A DNA stretch of 64,000 nucleotides from Virgibacillus halotolerans (lineage in GTDB: Bacteria > Bacillota > Bacilli > Bacillales > Amphibacillaceae), in contig NZ_JAFBEA010000001.1 in the NCBI RefSeq assembly GCF_016908515.1, positions 744,001-808,000 of the forward strand, written 5' to 3'. Of this stretch, positions 19,024 through 28,416 are shown in pieces (position 1 is the first letter of the stretch; each line of letters begins with the position of its first letter). The notes beneath the pieces were generated by a model. That model worked only from the letters and a program-made list of their open reading frames with translations, was not told the DNA's origin and did not search any database. The position numbers were made by a program, and so were the translations under genes.

Positions 19024-20247
19024 TTAATTCAATTGATTTCCATTACTTAACTCAAATACATCATGCAACGCATTTATTGCCAGTTTTAAATCTTTATCAT
19101 GTATGAGTACCCAGATTGTTGTATGACTGTCTGCCGATTGCAGTATTTGAACACCTGCGTTGGTTAAGGCTCCGACGATTCTGGAAGCTACACCAGGAAC
19201 ACCAGTCATTCCTGCACCAACTGCTGAAACCTTTGCACAGTTTTTGGTAATCTCCGGGTGAAAACCTAACGTTTCTAAAATCTTTACCGCCTTGTCGGTA
19301 AAAACATCTGGTACAGTGTATATTACCCCGGTCGGAGAGATATTAATAAAGTCGACTGAAATTCCAGCCTCGGCCATCGCCTTAAATACTTCGGATTGCA
19401 TTCGATAGGCTTCTTCTTTTGTCTGTACCTTGATCTGTGTAATGGATGCCATATGCGCAATACCAGTAATCAATCGTTCCGTGATGTCCATCCCCTGCAC
19501 CCTGGACGAGGTAACCAATGTGCCACCATCCTGTGCATAAGTAGATCTGACACGCATCGGTATTTTAGCCTGCATGGCGATCTCCACTGCACGCGGGTGA
19601 ACGACCTTCGCTCCCTGGTAAGCCAAATTACAAATTTCTGTATAAGTTACAACATCCAGTGGACGGGCTGTCTCCACAAACCTTGGATCGGCAGTCATGA
19701 TTCCATTCACATCTGTAAAAATTTCGATTCGTTCAGCCTGTAATGCAGCACCCAGTGCGGCTGCACTTGTATCACTTCCACCACGGCCAATCGTCGTTAT
19801 TTCACCGGATTCCGTTTGTCCTTGAAATCCGGCAACCACGACAACATCATTGTGTTCAAATTCCCGTAGAATTCTCTCGGGTTTAACGGCTTTAATTTTT
19901 GCTTGATTAAAATCTTCGGAAGTAACAAAGCCTGCCTGTGCACCTGTAAGTGCAGTTGCATCAATATGATTTTTTTGCAGTTCATTTGATAAGACAACAG
20001 ACGATATAATTTCTCCACAAGACATCAGCAAATCCAGTTCGCGATTTGCATTTTTGTTTGCGGGAAAATCAACCAGATTTAGTAACGTATCTGTTGCATA
20101 TGGATCCGGGCCTCTACCTAATGCAGATACAACAACAACAAGTTTATATTCTTTCACTAGTGCATCTTTAATATGTTTAATAACGTGCTCTCTATTTTCT
20201 TCTGATTGTACAGAAGTTCCACCAAATTTTTGTACTAATATCTGCAT
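19024..20247 (-). CDS. dapG: Aspartokinase I (DapG type)
   Basis: Phosphorylates aspartate, the first step of the DAP/lysine pathway. 407 residues with the N-terminal kinase motif VQKFGGTSV (residues 5-13), TTIGRGGSDTSAAALGAAL in the middle and two C-terminal ACT domains for feedback control. In B. subtilis this isozyme responds to meso-DAP, which suits its place in a sporulation and cell-wall operon. AGAGGTG precedes the ATG, and asd lies 27 bp upstream. Confidence 0.96.
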   Translation of the reverse strand: MQILVQKFGGTSVQSEENREHVIKHIKDALVKEYKLVVVVSALGRGPDPYATDTLLNLVDFPANKNANRELDLLMSCGEIISSVVLSNELQKNHIDATALTGAQAGFVTSEDFNQAKIKAVKPERILREFEHNDVVVVAGFQGQTESGEITTIGRGGSDTSAAALGAALQAERIEIFTDVNGIMTADPRFVETARPLDVVTYTEICNLAYQGAKVVHPRAVEIAMQAKIPMRVRSTYAQDGGTLVTSSRVQGMDITERLITGIAHMASITQIKVQTKEEAYRMQSEVFKAMAEAGISVDFINISPTGVIYTVPDVFTDKAVKILETLGFHPEITKNCAKVSAVGAGMTGVPGVASRIVGALTNAGVQILQSADSHTTIWVLIHDKDLKLAINALHDVFELSNGNQLN

Positions 20248-20274
20248 GATTACACCTCTTACTATAAAGTTCGA

Positions 20275-21321
20275 TTATCGCCAATAATTTTCAATTAAAG
20301 ATTCCGCAATCTGAACGGTATTCCATGCAGCGCCTTTGATCAGATTATCCGATACTACCCACATGTGAAATCCTTTATCATAATCCAGATCTTTCCGCAC
20401 ACGACCGACAAATACATCTGTTTTATTTGCAGCACTTAACGGTGTCGGGTATGTCTGTGTGTCCGGATTATCTTCTAATACGACTCCCTCTGCACCTTCT
20501 ATTACTTCCCAAATATCTGCTACGTTTAAACCTTCTTTTTCGATTTCCACATAAATACTTTCAGCATGCGATGTGAAAACAGGTAATCGTACACAAGTTG
20601 CTGCGACTGAGAGTGACGGTGCATGCATAATCTTTTTCGTTTCATTAATCATTTTCATTTCTTCAAGCGTATAGCCGTTTTCATGAAAAGTATCGATTTG
20701 CGGAAGTGCATTAAATGCAATCGGATAATGTTTCTGATCCCCTTTTACTGGTAATAACTCAGCTGTCATTTCTTCTTTATTTAAATGTTGCTGGGTTTGA
20801 TTTTCCAATTCGTCACATGCTTCAAGACCTGATCCAGATACGGCTTGATAAGTTGATACAACGATACGACTGAGACCAAACGCTTCTTGAAGTGGCTTTA
20901 AAGCGGCAACCATTTGAATGGTTGAACAGTTTGGATTTGCAATAATACCTTGGTGTTTTTCGATATCTTCTTTATTCACCTCAGGGACAATAAGTGGTAC
21001 ATTGTCATCCATGCGATATGCACTCGTATTGTCGATTACAACAGCACCACGTTTTACTGCTTCCGGCGCCAATTGTTTAGAGACAGAGCCTCCAGCAGAA
21101 AATAATGCAATATCTACCCCTTCAAAACTCTCTGGCGAGGCCTTTTCTAGTGTCAATGTTTGATTTTTAAATGAAATCGTTTTTCCTGCTGATCTTTCAG
21201 AGGATAACACTTTTAACTCATTTATCGGGAAATCTTTCTCTGCTAATATATCGATAATCTTTTGTCCTACTGCACCCGTTGCTCCAACTATTGCTAGATT
21301 ATAAGCGGTTTTTACTGTCAT
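20275..21321 (-). CDS. asd: Aspartate-semialdehyde dehydrogenase
   Basis: Reduces aspartyl phosphate to the semialdehyde with NADPH. 348 residues. The Rossmann motif GATGAVGQ is at residues 13-20, and the catalytic cysteine Cys132 lies in NPNCSTIQ. It sits between dpaB and dapG in the standard order, with a GAAGGGAG site upstream of the ATG. No terminator is visible in the 64-bp gap to dpaB, so it may be read from the dpaA promoter as well as from its own. Confidence 0.97.
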   Translation of the reverse strand: MTVKTAYNLAIVGATGAVGQKIIDILAEKDFPINELKVLSSERSAGKTISFKNQTLTLEKASPESFEGVDIALFSAGGSVSKQLAPEAVKRGAVVIDNTSAYRMDDNVPLIVPEVNKEDIEKHQGIIANPNCSTIQMVAALKPLQEAFGLSRIVVSTYQAVSGSGLEACDELENQTQQHLNKEEMTAELLPVKGDQKHYPIAFNALPQIDTFHENGYTLEEMKMINETKKIMHAPSLSVAATCVRLPVFTSHAESIYVEIEKEGLNVADIWEVIEGAEGVVLEDNPDTQTYPTPLSAANKTDVFVGRVRKDLDYDKGFHMWVVSDNLIKGAAWNTVQIAESLIENYWR

Positions 21322-21385
21322 TTATATGACTCCCTTCACAATGTCTAACGCTTAACTACCTACTAGTCTACTATTTTATCATATT

Positions 21386-21976
21386 CTAATCAATATGCGG
21401 AATGATAACCGGTTGGATTTGTTCATTTAGTAATGCTTGCTCTACTGTATCAACCAAATAATTCATATCTGAGACCAGTGAATTCGGCTTCTTATACGGA
21501 TCATCTTGACCATAAGGAATAAAATAAATATATTTACTAGCCATTAATCGCATTAAATTAACCCCATTTAAACCAAGTGCATCATTTGTAGCAATTCCTA
21601 AAACAACTGGATGCTGATTTCTCATTGTAGCCTTCGCTGCCATTAAAACTGGAGAATCTGTTTGCGCGTTCGCCATTTTGCTTAATGTATTTCCTGTTAA
21701 TGGCGCAATCACCATACAATCGAGGGGGGCAGCCGGACCTAGTGGTTCTGCGTCAGGCATCGTTGTTATTACACGTTTTCCCGTAATCTCTTCAATCCTT
21801 TTAATGTGGTCATCAGCTTTACCGAACTTCGTATCCGTTGATCGGACTGTATAGGTCACAACTGGAACAACTTCGGCTTTCTCCTCCATTAATCTTTCTA
21901 ATTGCGGGAAAATCTGACTATACGTACAATGTGACCCCGTAATACCAAAACCAATTCGTTTACCTGCTAAAGACAT
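21386..21976 (-). CDS. dpaB: Dipicolinate synthase subunit B (SpoVFB)
   Basis: Flavoprotein-like subunit (196 residues) of the dipicolinate synthase that makes the spore-core chelator from dihydrodipicolinate. It has the flavoprotein fold motif KRIGFGITGSHCT at the N-terminus and PLTGNTLSKMANAQTDSPVLMA in two adjoining pieces. One base separates it from dpaA, so the pair is translationally coupled. Its presence shows that the organism forms endospores. Confidence 0.95.
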   Translation of the reverse strand: MSLAGKRIGFGITGSHCTYSQIFPQLERLMEEKAEVVPVVTYTVRSTDTKFGKADDHIKRIEEITGKRVITTMPDAEPLGPAAPLDCMVIAPLTGNTLSKMANAQTDSPVLMAAKATMRNQHPVVLGIATNDALGLNGVNLMRLMASKYIYFIPYGQDDPYKKPNSLVSDMNYLVDTVEQALLNEQIQPVIIPHID

Positions 21977-21977
21977 A

Positions 21978-22859
21978 CTAATCCCCTACCCTTTCATTTA
22001 AAAATTGTTTAATGACGTCGGCCAATATTTTACCAGCCGTTTTAGGTGCTACAATTCCCGGTAAACTTTTAGCTAAAATTGCTTGAATACCACGCTGCTG
22101 AGCGTAATCAAAATCCGTGCCGCCAGGAATCGACGCTAAATCAATAATTAATGCATGTGACTGTAGCGCTTGAATTGCTTCTCGATTGATTACTGGTGAG
22201 GGAATGGTATTAATTAATAAATCACATTGATCGGTATACTTAGCGAGTTTGGATAAAGGAATCGCTGTCAGCCCCATTTCCGTAATTCTAGCTAAATCTC
22301 CAATACTGCTTGCACTTACAGATACTTTGGCACCAAGCGCAGAGAATTTGTTCGCCACCGTATTGCCAACTCTCCCAAATCCGGTCACAATAACACGTGA
22401 CGCATGGATTGTATAATCGGTATGCTCGATTGCCATCATGATGGTTCCTTCTGCTGTCGGGATAGAATTATAAATGGCAACGTCGTCCCTGTTTAATAAA
22501 GGTATTAGCGGAATATTCGCCTCCGCTGTGGCACTGGTCAAATAATCATTTGTGTTGCCCGTGAAAACCAATGTTGATTTGGGTAAATGCTGAAACCATT
22601 TTTTACTTATTTGAATCGGCTGATCTGAAAAGACGGTTTCCACATTTCCTTCCCCATCTGTGCCTGTAATTGGTAAAACAACGGCATCTAATTGTTCCAA
22701 TTCCAAATCATCAAAGTCAGTTTGCGTCAGACCAGTGAAGCCTTGCTCTAATTTATCAAAGCCTACTAGCGTAATTCTCGTATTTGGTAAAGATTGCAGC
22801 TGCCGGATTAATTCCAGGTAACGTCCGTCACCACCAATTACTGCAATGGATTGATTCAT
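21978..22859 (-). CDS. dpaA: Dipicolinate synthase subunit A (SpoVFA)
   Basis: Oxidoreductase subunit of dipicolinate synthase, made in the mother cell late in sporulation. 293 residues with an N-terminal AVIGGDGRYLELIRQL region and a Rossmann NAD(P) motif VTGFGRVG near residue 163. I chose the ATG at 22859 behind GGAGGG. An in-frame GTG four codons earlier overlaps that site and cannot be the start. A well-matched sigma-K promoter lies about 45 bp upstream. Confidence 0.95.
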   Translation of the reverse strand: MNQSIAVIGGDGRYLELIRQLQSLPNTRITLVGFDKLEQGFTGLTQTDFDDLELEQLDAVVLPITGTDGEGNVETVFSDQPIQISKKWFQHLPKSTLVFTGNTNDYLTSATAEANIPLIPLLNRDDVAIYNSIPTAEGTIMMAIEHTDYTIHASRVIVTGFGRVGNTVANKFSALGAKVSVSASSIGDLARITEMGLTAIPLSKLAKYTDQCDLLINTIPSPVINREAIQALQSHALIIDLASIPGGTDFDYAQQRGIQAILAKSLPGIVAPKTAGKILADVIKQFLNERVGD

Positions 22860-22903
22860 ATTTGTAAACACCCTCCAAACATCACGCTAAATTGATTTCC
22901 ATA

Positions 22904-22930
22904 TAGCTTATGAATTAATAGGGCGGGGGT
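22904..22930 (-). promoter_or_regulatory. Sigma-K promoter of dpaAB
   Basis: On the minus strand an AC dinucleotide is followed after 16 bp by CATAAGCTA, a full match to the sigma-K -10 consensus CATANNNTA. The operon is known to be sigma-K dependent in B. subtilis. The site lies between the ymxH terminator and dpaA. Confidence 0.6.
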
Positions 22931-22955
22931 GCTAGGTCGTTTTTAAAAAGAACGT

Positions 22956-22994
22956 AAAAAGGCTAGTATTACAAAAAGTAATACTAGCCTACTA
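22956..22994 (-). terminator. Intrinsic terminator after ymxH
   Basis: AGGCTAGTATTAC pairs perfectly with GTAATACTAGCCT over a 5-nt loop, followed by TTTTT on the minus strand. One of the strongest terminators in the window. Confidence 0.9.
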
Positions 22995-22996
22995 CA

Positions 22997-23239
22997 TTAT
23001 TCAAAGCTATCTGACTCAACGATAATCATATCTTCGCCGATCTTTTTAATCGAACGCCAGCGAATTTTTGTTTCCTCGCCTTCCTTAACAAGGCCAAACC
23101 ACTTATAGTTCGGTATAACAAAAGCTTCAATGTGACCTGTTTTTTCATTTATTTCGAGATCAGTTTGCCCCAGTATACCTAATCTGGATCCGTGAACCAC
23201 ATCGACAATTTCTTTACCGCTCATTTCTTTGTAGCGCAC
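22997..23239 (-). CDS. ymxH: YlmC/YmxH family sporulation protein (PRC-barrel)
   Basis: 80-residue PRC-barrel protein. SGKEIVDVVHGSRLGILGQ at the N-terminus and RWRSIKKIGEDMIIVE at the C-terminus are the family pattern. It starts with GTG behind AAGGAG. The family is linked to sporulation by conservation and gene neighbourhood; a molecular role is not known. A strong terminator closes it off from dpaA. Confidence 0.88.
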   Translation of the reverse strand: MRYKEMSGKEIVDVVHGSRLGILGQTDLEINEKTGHIEAFVIPNYKWFGLVKEGEETKIRWRSIKKIGEDMIIVESDSFE

Positions 23240-23286
23240 AAAATCTCTCCTTCATCTTATCAGTTACTTTAATATATGCGAGAATA

Positions 23287-23316
23287 AATAACCTATGTTG
23301 ATTCCATAGGTTATTT
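23287..23316 (-). terminator. Terminator overlapping the end of mlpA
   Basis: AAATAACCTATG and CATAGGTTATTT form a 12-bp stem whose upstream arm includes the mlpA stop codon, with a T-rich tail on the minus strand. Confidence 0.7.
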
Positions 23317-24534
23317 CGAAGGTTTTGGCGCAATTAATGCTTCAGAGGGCGATTGCTTAAATAAATCCTCAATGATCTGCTTTATAGATTCGTGACTTAC
23401 TGCATCAATTTCCTGAACCATATCATCTAATGTACGATGACTTTGCAGTAGCAATTCATTTCTTCCATTACGACTCATTCGACTACTCGTACTTTCCAGA
23501 CTAAGCATTAAGTTTCCTTTAAGCTGTTCCTTGCTGTTGGTTAATTCTTTATTGGTCAAACCATCCTGAATCATTGTTTCCACTGTTTGGTTGATTGTAT
23601 CTTTTAATAATGGCAATTGATCTTTACCTGTACCAGCATAAATCGTCAATAACCCATTATCAAGAAAGGATGAATGATAAGAGAAAACAGAATAAGCTAG
23701 TCCTTGTTTCTCTCGAATTTCCTGAAACAGTCTTGAACTCATACTTCCACCAAGTACGTTATTCATGATAATTAGGCTGTAAATATTTTCATCCCCAACA
23801 GCTAAACCGTTATAACCAAGACATAAATGTGCCTGTTCAGTATCTTTGTTACGCTCAATCGAGTGATTAAAGAAAGTTGGTTTTACAATTTCTAAATTTT
23901 TATGATCGGATGTAAACGTGCCGAAATAACCATCAATATCATTAATAAACGATTCATCTACATTTCCTGCGACAGATACAACAACGTTATCCGGTGTGTA
24001 TCGTGCATTAATATAGTTCCTTAGAGTTTCCGGTGTAAAGGTTTTTAAATGCGTTTCTGTTCCCAGAATTGGGTATCCTAAGGGATGGTCTCCGTAGGAT
24101 GCACTTGCTAATAAATCATGAACAATATCGTCTGGGGTATCTTCATACATTTTAATTTCTTCATATACAACTTTCTTTTCCCGTTCCATTTCTGCTTCAT
24201 CAAAAGAAGAATTAAAAAACATATCCGCTAAGATTTCCAATGCATACGCTTTGTGTGTATCCAGCACTTTCGCATAAAAACAAGTATATTCCTTGGATGT
24301 GAATGCGTTGACCTGACCACCAATTGAATCGAACGCTTCGGCTATATCCTGTGCACTTCTCGTGTTTGTTCCTTTAAAAAACATATGTTCCAAAAAGTGG
24401 GAGATGCCATTATTCTCTTCTGTTTCATTTCTTGATCCAGTTAAAACCCAAATCCCGATTGTTACGGATCGAACCGCCGGAATATTTTCCAATACAATGC
24501 GAAGACCATTCTTACTTGTGTGTTTTTCTATCAA
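23311..24534 (-). CDS. mlpA: MlpA, M16 family zinc peptidase
   Basis: 407-residue processing-peptidase-like protease. HFLEH at residues 46-50 is the zinc motif and EEIKMYEDTPDD follows in the position of the third ligand. It initiates at TTG seven bases after AAGGAGG. It lies between ylxY and ymxH in the conserved order. In B. subtilis mlpA (ymxG) influences extracellular protease levels; substrates are not defined. The helical C-terminal half is complete. Confidence 0.93.
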   Translation of the reverse strand: MIEKHTSKNGLRIVLENIPAVRSVTIGIWVLTGSRNETEENNGISHFLEHMFFKGTNTRSAQDIAEAFDSIGGQVNAFTSKEYTCFYAKVLDTHKAYALEILADMFFNSSFDEAEMEREKKVVYEEIKMYEDTPDDIVHDLLASASYGDHPLGYPILGTETHLKTFTPETLRNYINARYTPDNVVVSVAGNVDESFINDIDGYFGTFTSDHKNLEIVKPTFFNHSIERNKDTEQAHLCLGYNGLAVGDENIYSLIIMNNVLGGSMSSRLFQEIREKQGLAYSVFSYHSSFLDNGLLTIYAGTGKDQLPLLKDTINQTVETMIQDGLTNKELTNSKEQLKGNLMLSLESTSSRMSRNGRNELLLQSHRTLDDMVQEIDAVSHESIKQIIEDLFKQSPSEALIAPKPSK

Positions 24535-24606
24535 TGTTATTCCTCCTTGGTGATCAGAAGATGTTTACCACCTATCCTCTAGGTCCTCTGAACAACTTCT
24601 TATAAA

Positions 24607-24645
24607 CTAAAATGGACCGATTAGCAAAAAAGCTAACCAGTCCTT
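24607..24645 (-). terminator. Terminator after ylxY
   Basis: GGACTGGTTAGC pairs with GCTAATCGGTCC (two imperfect positions) around a T-rich loop, followed by ATTTTAG on the minus strand. Confidence 0.6.
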
Positions 24646-24722
24646 CATCATCATTTCATTCTGACATCGGTTAGATTAAAGATCCTACATCAGGATATGT
24701 ATACTGCACACTCCATTTGTCG

Positions 24723-25667
24723 TTATCTTTCTTCATTTAATAATGATTCAATCGTACCAATTTGATAATCTTTCGCTTTTATATCCTTAATTAAAGCATC
24801 TAAGCCTTTTGCTATAGGTGGGGTTGGATGCATTAGGATTGTCGCACCACCATGTAATTTACCATTAACTCGGTTTAGCATAACAGAAACAGATGGATTT
24901 TTCCAATCTATTGTATCTACTGTCCATAAGATAGTTTCCATATTCATATCATGTGCAGCTTTAACAACTTCATCCGTATAACTTCCGCTTGGTGGTGCAA
25001 ACCATTTTGTTTTTTTCCCAGTGATAGCTTTCAGGATTTCATTCGTTTGACTAATTTGTTCTGCATTTTCCTGATAAGAAAGTCTGGCCATGTTCGGATG
25101 ATTGTAAGCGTGGTTCCCGATAATATGTCCCTGTTCGTCTATCATTTTTACATACTCAGCATTTCCCTTCGCCCACTTACCTTCTATAAAAAAGGTCGCT
25201 TTAACTTTATTTTCCTTTAATGTCTCTAATATTTTCGGAATGTTTTCCGTTCCCCAAGACACATTAATTAAAAGAGAAACCATTTTTTTATCTGGATGAC
25301 CACGAAATATCGGTGAAGCAGGTAATTCATTTAAATTCACTTCTGGCGTGACTTGATCATAAACAAGTAGTGACTGATTAAATACGCCATCCTTTTTCAT
25401 CCTTTGATATGACTTTTCTATATTCACTTTGATACCATTTCGTCCAGGTGTCTTTTTCCACACCCGATCAATAACAGCATTTTGGGGCGCTTCAGCATAC
25501 GTACTGCTTTTCTCTTGAATTTCTTTATATAAAACATCCTCCGGTTTTGTTACAGTTGATATCGATTGGATATCGTTTGTAGCGAAAGGATTATAGTCGG
25601 TATTAAAAGCGATAGCAACAATAATGACAAAAACAATCAGGTTCACATACTTCATATACTTACTCAT
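24723..25667 (-). CDS. ylxY: YlxY polysaccharide deacetylase-like protein with altered active site
   Basis: 314 residues. An N-terminal signal anchor (MKYVNLIVFVIIVAIAF) is followed by a CE4/NodB-like domain. Motif 2 (HAYNH) and the WTVDTIDW and LMHPT segments are present. The normal catalytic TFDDG of motif 1 reads INVSWG, so the base and metal aspartates are missing. It is therefore a divergent member whose enzymatic activity is doubtful. The start is the second ATG (25667), after GAGGGGG. It sits between pnp and mlpA. Confidence 0.88.
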   Translation of the reverse strand: MSKYMKYVNLIVFVIIVAIAFNTDYNPFATNDIQSISTVTKPEDVLYKEIQEKSSTYAEAPQNAVIDRVWKKTPGRNGIKVNIEKSYQRMKKDGVFNQSLLVYDQVTPEVNLNELPASPIFRGHPDKKMVSLLINVSWGTENIPKILETLKENKVKATFFIEGKWAKGNAEYVKMIDEQGHIIGNHAYNHPNMARLSYQENAEQISQTNEILKAITGKKTKWFAPPSGSYTDEVVKAAHDMNMETILWTVDTIDWKNPSVSVMLNRVNGKLHGGATILMHPTPPIAKGLDALIKDIKAKDYQIGTIESLLNEER

Positions 25668-25731
25668 CACAACGCCCCCTCTCATTCATTATTATGAGCA
25701 AGGGGGACAAGGTATGTATAATAATAATAAA

Positions 25732-25763
25732 TAAAAAAAGAAACTGGTTAGCCAGCTTCTTGT
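25732..25763 (-). terminator. Intrinsic terminator after pnp
   Basis: AAGAAGCTGGC and TAACCAGTTTCTT form the stem, followed by seven T residues on the minus strand, 10 bp after the pnp stop. Confidence 0.8.
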
Positions 25764-25773
25764 TTCATTGCGA

Positions 25774-27888
25774 TTATTTCTGTGCCTGTTCTTTTCTTTC
25801 TCTTTCCTCTTTTAATACTGCTCTACGGGAAAGATTCACACGACCCTGGTGATCTATTTCTTTTACTTTAACCATGATTTGATCACCTATGGTAACAGCA
25901 TCTTCCACTTTATTTGTCCGTTCTTCAGCTAATTCCGAAATATGAACCAAGCCATCTTTTCCTTTAAACAGTTCTACAAACGCTCCGAACTTTTCAATTC
26001 GTTTAACTGTTCCCAGATACATCTCGCCTACTTCAACTTCTCTTACAAGATCTTCAATAATCTTCTTAGCCTGTTCATTCATTGCAGACTCTGTCGATGA
26101 GATGAACACACCACCATCTTGCTCAATATCAATTTTTACACCAGTTTCTTCAATAATCTTATTGATCTGTTTACCGCTTGGTCCAATGACATCACGGATT
26201 TTTTCTGGTTTAATTTTCATTGTGAGTATTTTCGGTGCGTATTCAGAAAGCTCCGATTTAGGCTTATTAATCGTTTCAAGCATGGATTCTAAAATATGCA
26301 TACGACCTGATTTAGCCTGGCTCATTGATTCTTCTAGGATTTCTTTAGATAAACCGTCAATTTTAATATCCATTTGCAGGGCTGTAATACCTTTGGCTGT
26401 TCCCGCAACTTTAAAGTCCATATCGCCAAGCGCATCTTCCATCCCTTGAATATCTGTTAATATAGAATAGTTTTCTCCAGATTTCATTAGACCCATTGCA
26501 ATTCCTGCTACAGGCGCTGTAATTGGTACACCTGCATCCATCATCGCCAACGTACTTGCACAAATACTTGCTTGTGAAGAGGATCCATTTGATTCCAATA
26601 CTTCAGAAACAAGGCGAATTGTATATGGAAAATCAACATCAGACGGAATCACTTTCTCAAGTGCACGTTCACCTAACGCACCATGTCCAATTTCTCTTCG
26701 ACCTGGTCCTCTAATTGGTCCAGTCTCTCCTACACTATATTGCGGGAAATTATAATGATGCATAAACCGTTTCGTTTCTTCCAAATCCAATCCATCTAAA
26801 ATTTGCACATCACCTAATGCTCCAAGTGTACATATGCTTAATGCTTGGGTTTGTCCACGTGTGAACAGTCCTGAACCATGTGTTCTTGGTAGCACCTTCA
26901 CCCGGGATGCCAATGGACGGATTTCATCAATTTTACGACCATCAGGACGTACTTTCTCATCCGTAATGAGGCGGCGTACTTCATCTTTCACCATTTTATC
27001 TAGGATCGATTTTACTTGTTTTACTACATCTTCTTCCTCTTCAGCATATGTTGCAAGCACTTCGTCTTTTACAGTGCTGATCGCTTCTTCTCTCGCATGC
27101 TTTTCAAACACTTGGATCGCTGCGACTAATTTATCCTTTGCTTCAGATTCAACTTTAGCTGATAGTACCTCATCCAATTGAAACAAAGAAACAGGTGATT
27201 TTTCTACACCAACTGCTTTGATAATTTCTTCTTGAAATTCAACCAAACGAATAACTTCTTCATGTCCAAACATGATGGCATCAAGCATTACTTCTTCAGA
27301 AACTTCATCAGCTCCTGCTTCAACCATGTTAATCGCATCTTTCGTTCCGGCAACTGTTAGTTGAATATCACTTTTCTTTTCTTGTTCGACTGTCGGGTTA
27401 ATAATAAACTCCCCGTCAACTCTACCGACATTTACACCTGCAATTGGTTCTGCAAATGGAATATCGGAAATGCTTAACGCAATGGAAGATCCGATCATAG
27501 CGGCAATTTCAGATGCACAATCCTGATCAACACTCATCACTGTACTAATTACTTGTACTTCATTTCTAAATCCATCTGGAAACAATGGGCGGATAGGACG
27601 ATCAATTAATCGGGAAGACAAAATAGCTTTTTCACTTGGTCTTCCTTCGCGTTTGATAAATCCTCCAGGTATTTTTCCAACTGCATATAATCGTTCCTCA
27701 TAATTAACAGTTAATGGGAAAAATGGTAAGTCTTTCGGTTGCTTTGATGCTGTTGCTGCAGCTAATACGGATGTGTCTCCGTAATGAACCATACACGCAC
27801 CATTTGCTTGTTTTGCTAACTCTCCTACTTCGACAGTAAATGTATTACCGGCGATTTCAGTGGAGAAAGTTCGTTTTTCTTCTGACAT
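25774..27888 (-). CDS. pnp: Polyribonucleotide nucleotidyltransferase (PNPase)
   Basis: Phosphorolytic 3'-5' exoribonuclease of mRNA decay, 704 residues. Two RNase PH domains (the second with [19 protein letters not shown] in two parts), a KH domain ([20 protein letters not shown]) and a C-terminal S1 domain ([21 protein letters not shown]) appear in the right order. It follows rpsO in the same direction with a terminator between them. In B. subtilis the gene is pnpA. Confidence 0.98.
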   Translation of the reverse strand: MSEEKRTFSTEIAGNTFTVEVGELAKQANGACMVHYGDTSVLAAATASKQPKDLPFFPLTVNYEERLYAVGKIPGGFIKREGRPSEKAILSSRLIDRPIRPLFPDGFRNEVQVISTVMSVDQDCASEIAAMIGSSIALSISDIPFAEPIAGVNVGRVDGEFIINPTVEQEKKSDIQLTVAGTKDAINMVEAGADEVSEEVMLDAIMFGHEEVIRLVEFQEEIIKAVGVEKSPVSLFQLDEVLSAKVESEAKDKLVAAIQVFEKHAREEAISTVKDEVLATYAEEEEDVVKQVKSILDKMVKDEVRRLITDEKVRPDGRKIDEIRPLASRVKVLPRTHGSGLFTRGQTQALSICTLGALGDVQILDGLDLEETKRFMHHYNFPQYSVGETGPIRGPGRREIGHGALGERALEKVIPSDVDFPYTIRLVSEVLESNGSSSQASICASTLAMMDAGVPITAPVAGIAMGLMKSGENYSILTDIQGMEDALGDMDFKVAGTAKGITALQMDIKIDGLSKEILEESMSQAKSGRMHILESMLETINKPKSELSEYAPKILTMKIKPEKIRDVIGPSGKQINKIIEETGVKIDIEQDGGVFISSTESAMNEQAKKIIEDLVREVEVGEMYLGTVKRIEKFGAFVELFKGKDGLVHISELAEERTNKVEDAVTIGDQIMVKVKEIDHQGRVNLSRRAVLKEERERKEQAQK

Positions 27889-27985
27889 ATATTATAGTGC
27901 CCCTTTCAATAAACTTTCTAACTCTTATTTTATAGTTAATAAGCATAAATGTAAATTTTATGTAGTAAAATGTCTGCAAATAAGT

Positions 27986-28013
27986 GAAAAAAGCAGGATT
28001 TCTCCTGCTTTTA
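27986..28013 (-). terminator. Intrinsic terminator after rpsO
   Basis: AAAAGCAGGA and TCCTGCTTTT form a 10-bp stem with an 8-nt loop region, followed by TTC on the minus strand. It partly separates rpsO from pnp. Confidence 0.75.
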
Positions 28014-28019
28014 AAGTAA

Positions 28020-28289
28020 CTATCGACGTAAACCAAGTTTTTTTATGAGATCGCGATAACGAATAATATCATTTTTACGTAGGTAGTTCAATAAATTACG
28101 ACGTTTACCAACCATTTTGAAAAGACCTCTACGCGAATGGTGATCTTTTTTATGAACACGTAAATGTTCATTTAATGTAGTAATTTCTTCAGTAAGTACA
28201 GCAATCTGCACCTCTGGAGAACCAGTGTCGTTCTCATGAACTTTATGTTCATTAATAATTTCATTCTTACGTTCTTGTGTGATAGCCAT
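28020..28289 (-). CDS. rpsO: 30S ribosomal protein S15
   Basis: 89-residue primary 16S rRNA-binding protein ([19 protein letters not shown]). It carries the conserved [19 protein letters not shown] region that contacts the 16S three-way junction. The start is the ATG at 28289 behind AGGAGG, matching the known N-terminus. An in-frame GTG three codons earlier is inside the ribosome-binding site. A structured leader upstream may serve autoregulation. Confidence 0.98.
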   Translation of the reverse strand: MAITQERKNEIINEHKVHENDTGSPEVQIAVLTEEITTLNEHLRVHKKDHHSRRGLFKMVGKRRNLLNYLRKNDIIRYRDLIKKLGLRR

Positions 28290-28416
28290 CTGGCCCACCT
28301 CCTATTAATATGTTATATCCCCATTCCCCTAGCAAACGTCGGAGATACGATTTGCCAAGCGATGGTTTTACCTTTATAAGCTTAACCTTTTTCGTGGTAA
28401 ATTGCAAGTACAGTAA
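28290..28416 (-). ncRNA. rpsO 5' leader, possible S15 autoregulatory RNA
   Basis: The 127 bases between ribF and rpsO can fold on the minus strand: GGCAAAtcg...cgaTTTGCT-like arms flank a loop at about 28325-28355, upstream of a purine-rich GGGGATA tract near the Shine-Dalgarno region. S15 leaders are known in Geobacillus and related Firmicutes. The exact fold was not computed. Confidence 0.35.
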
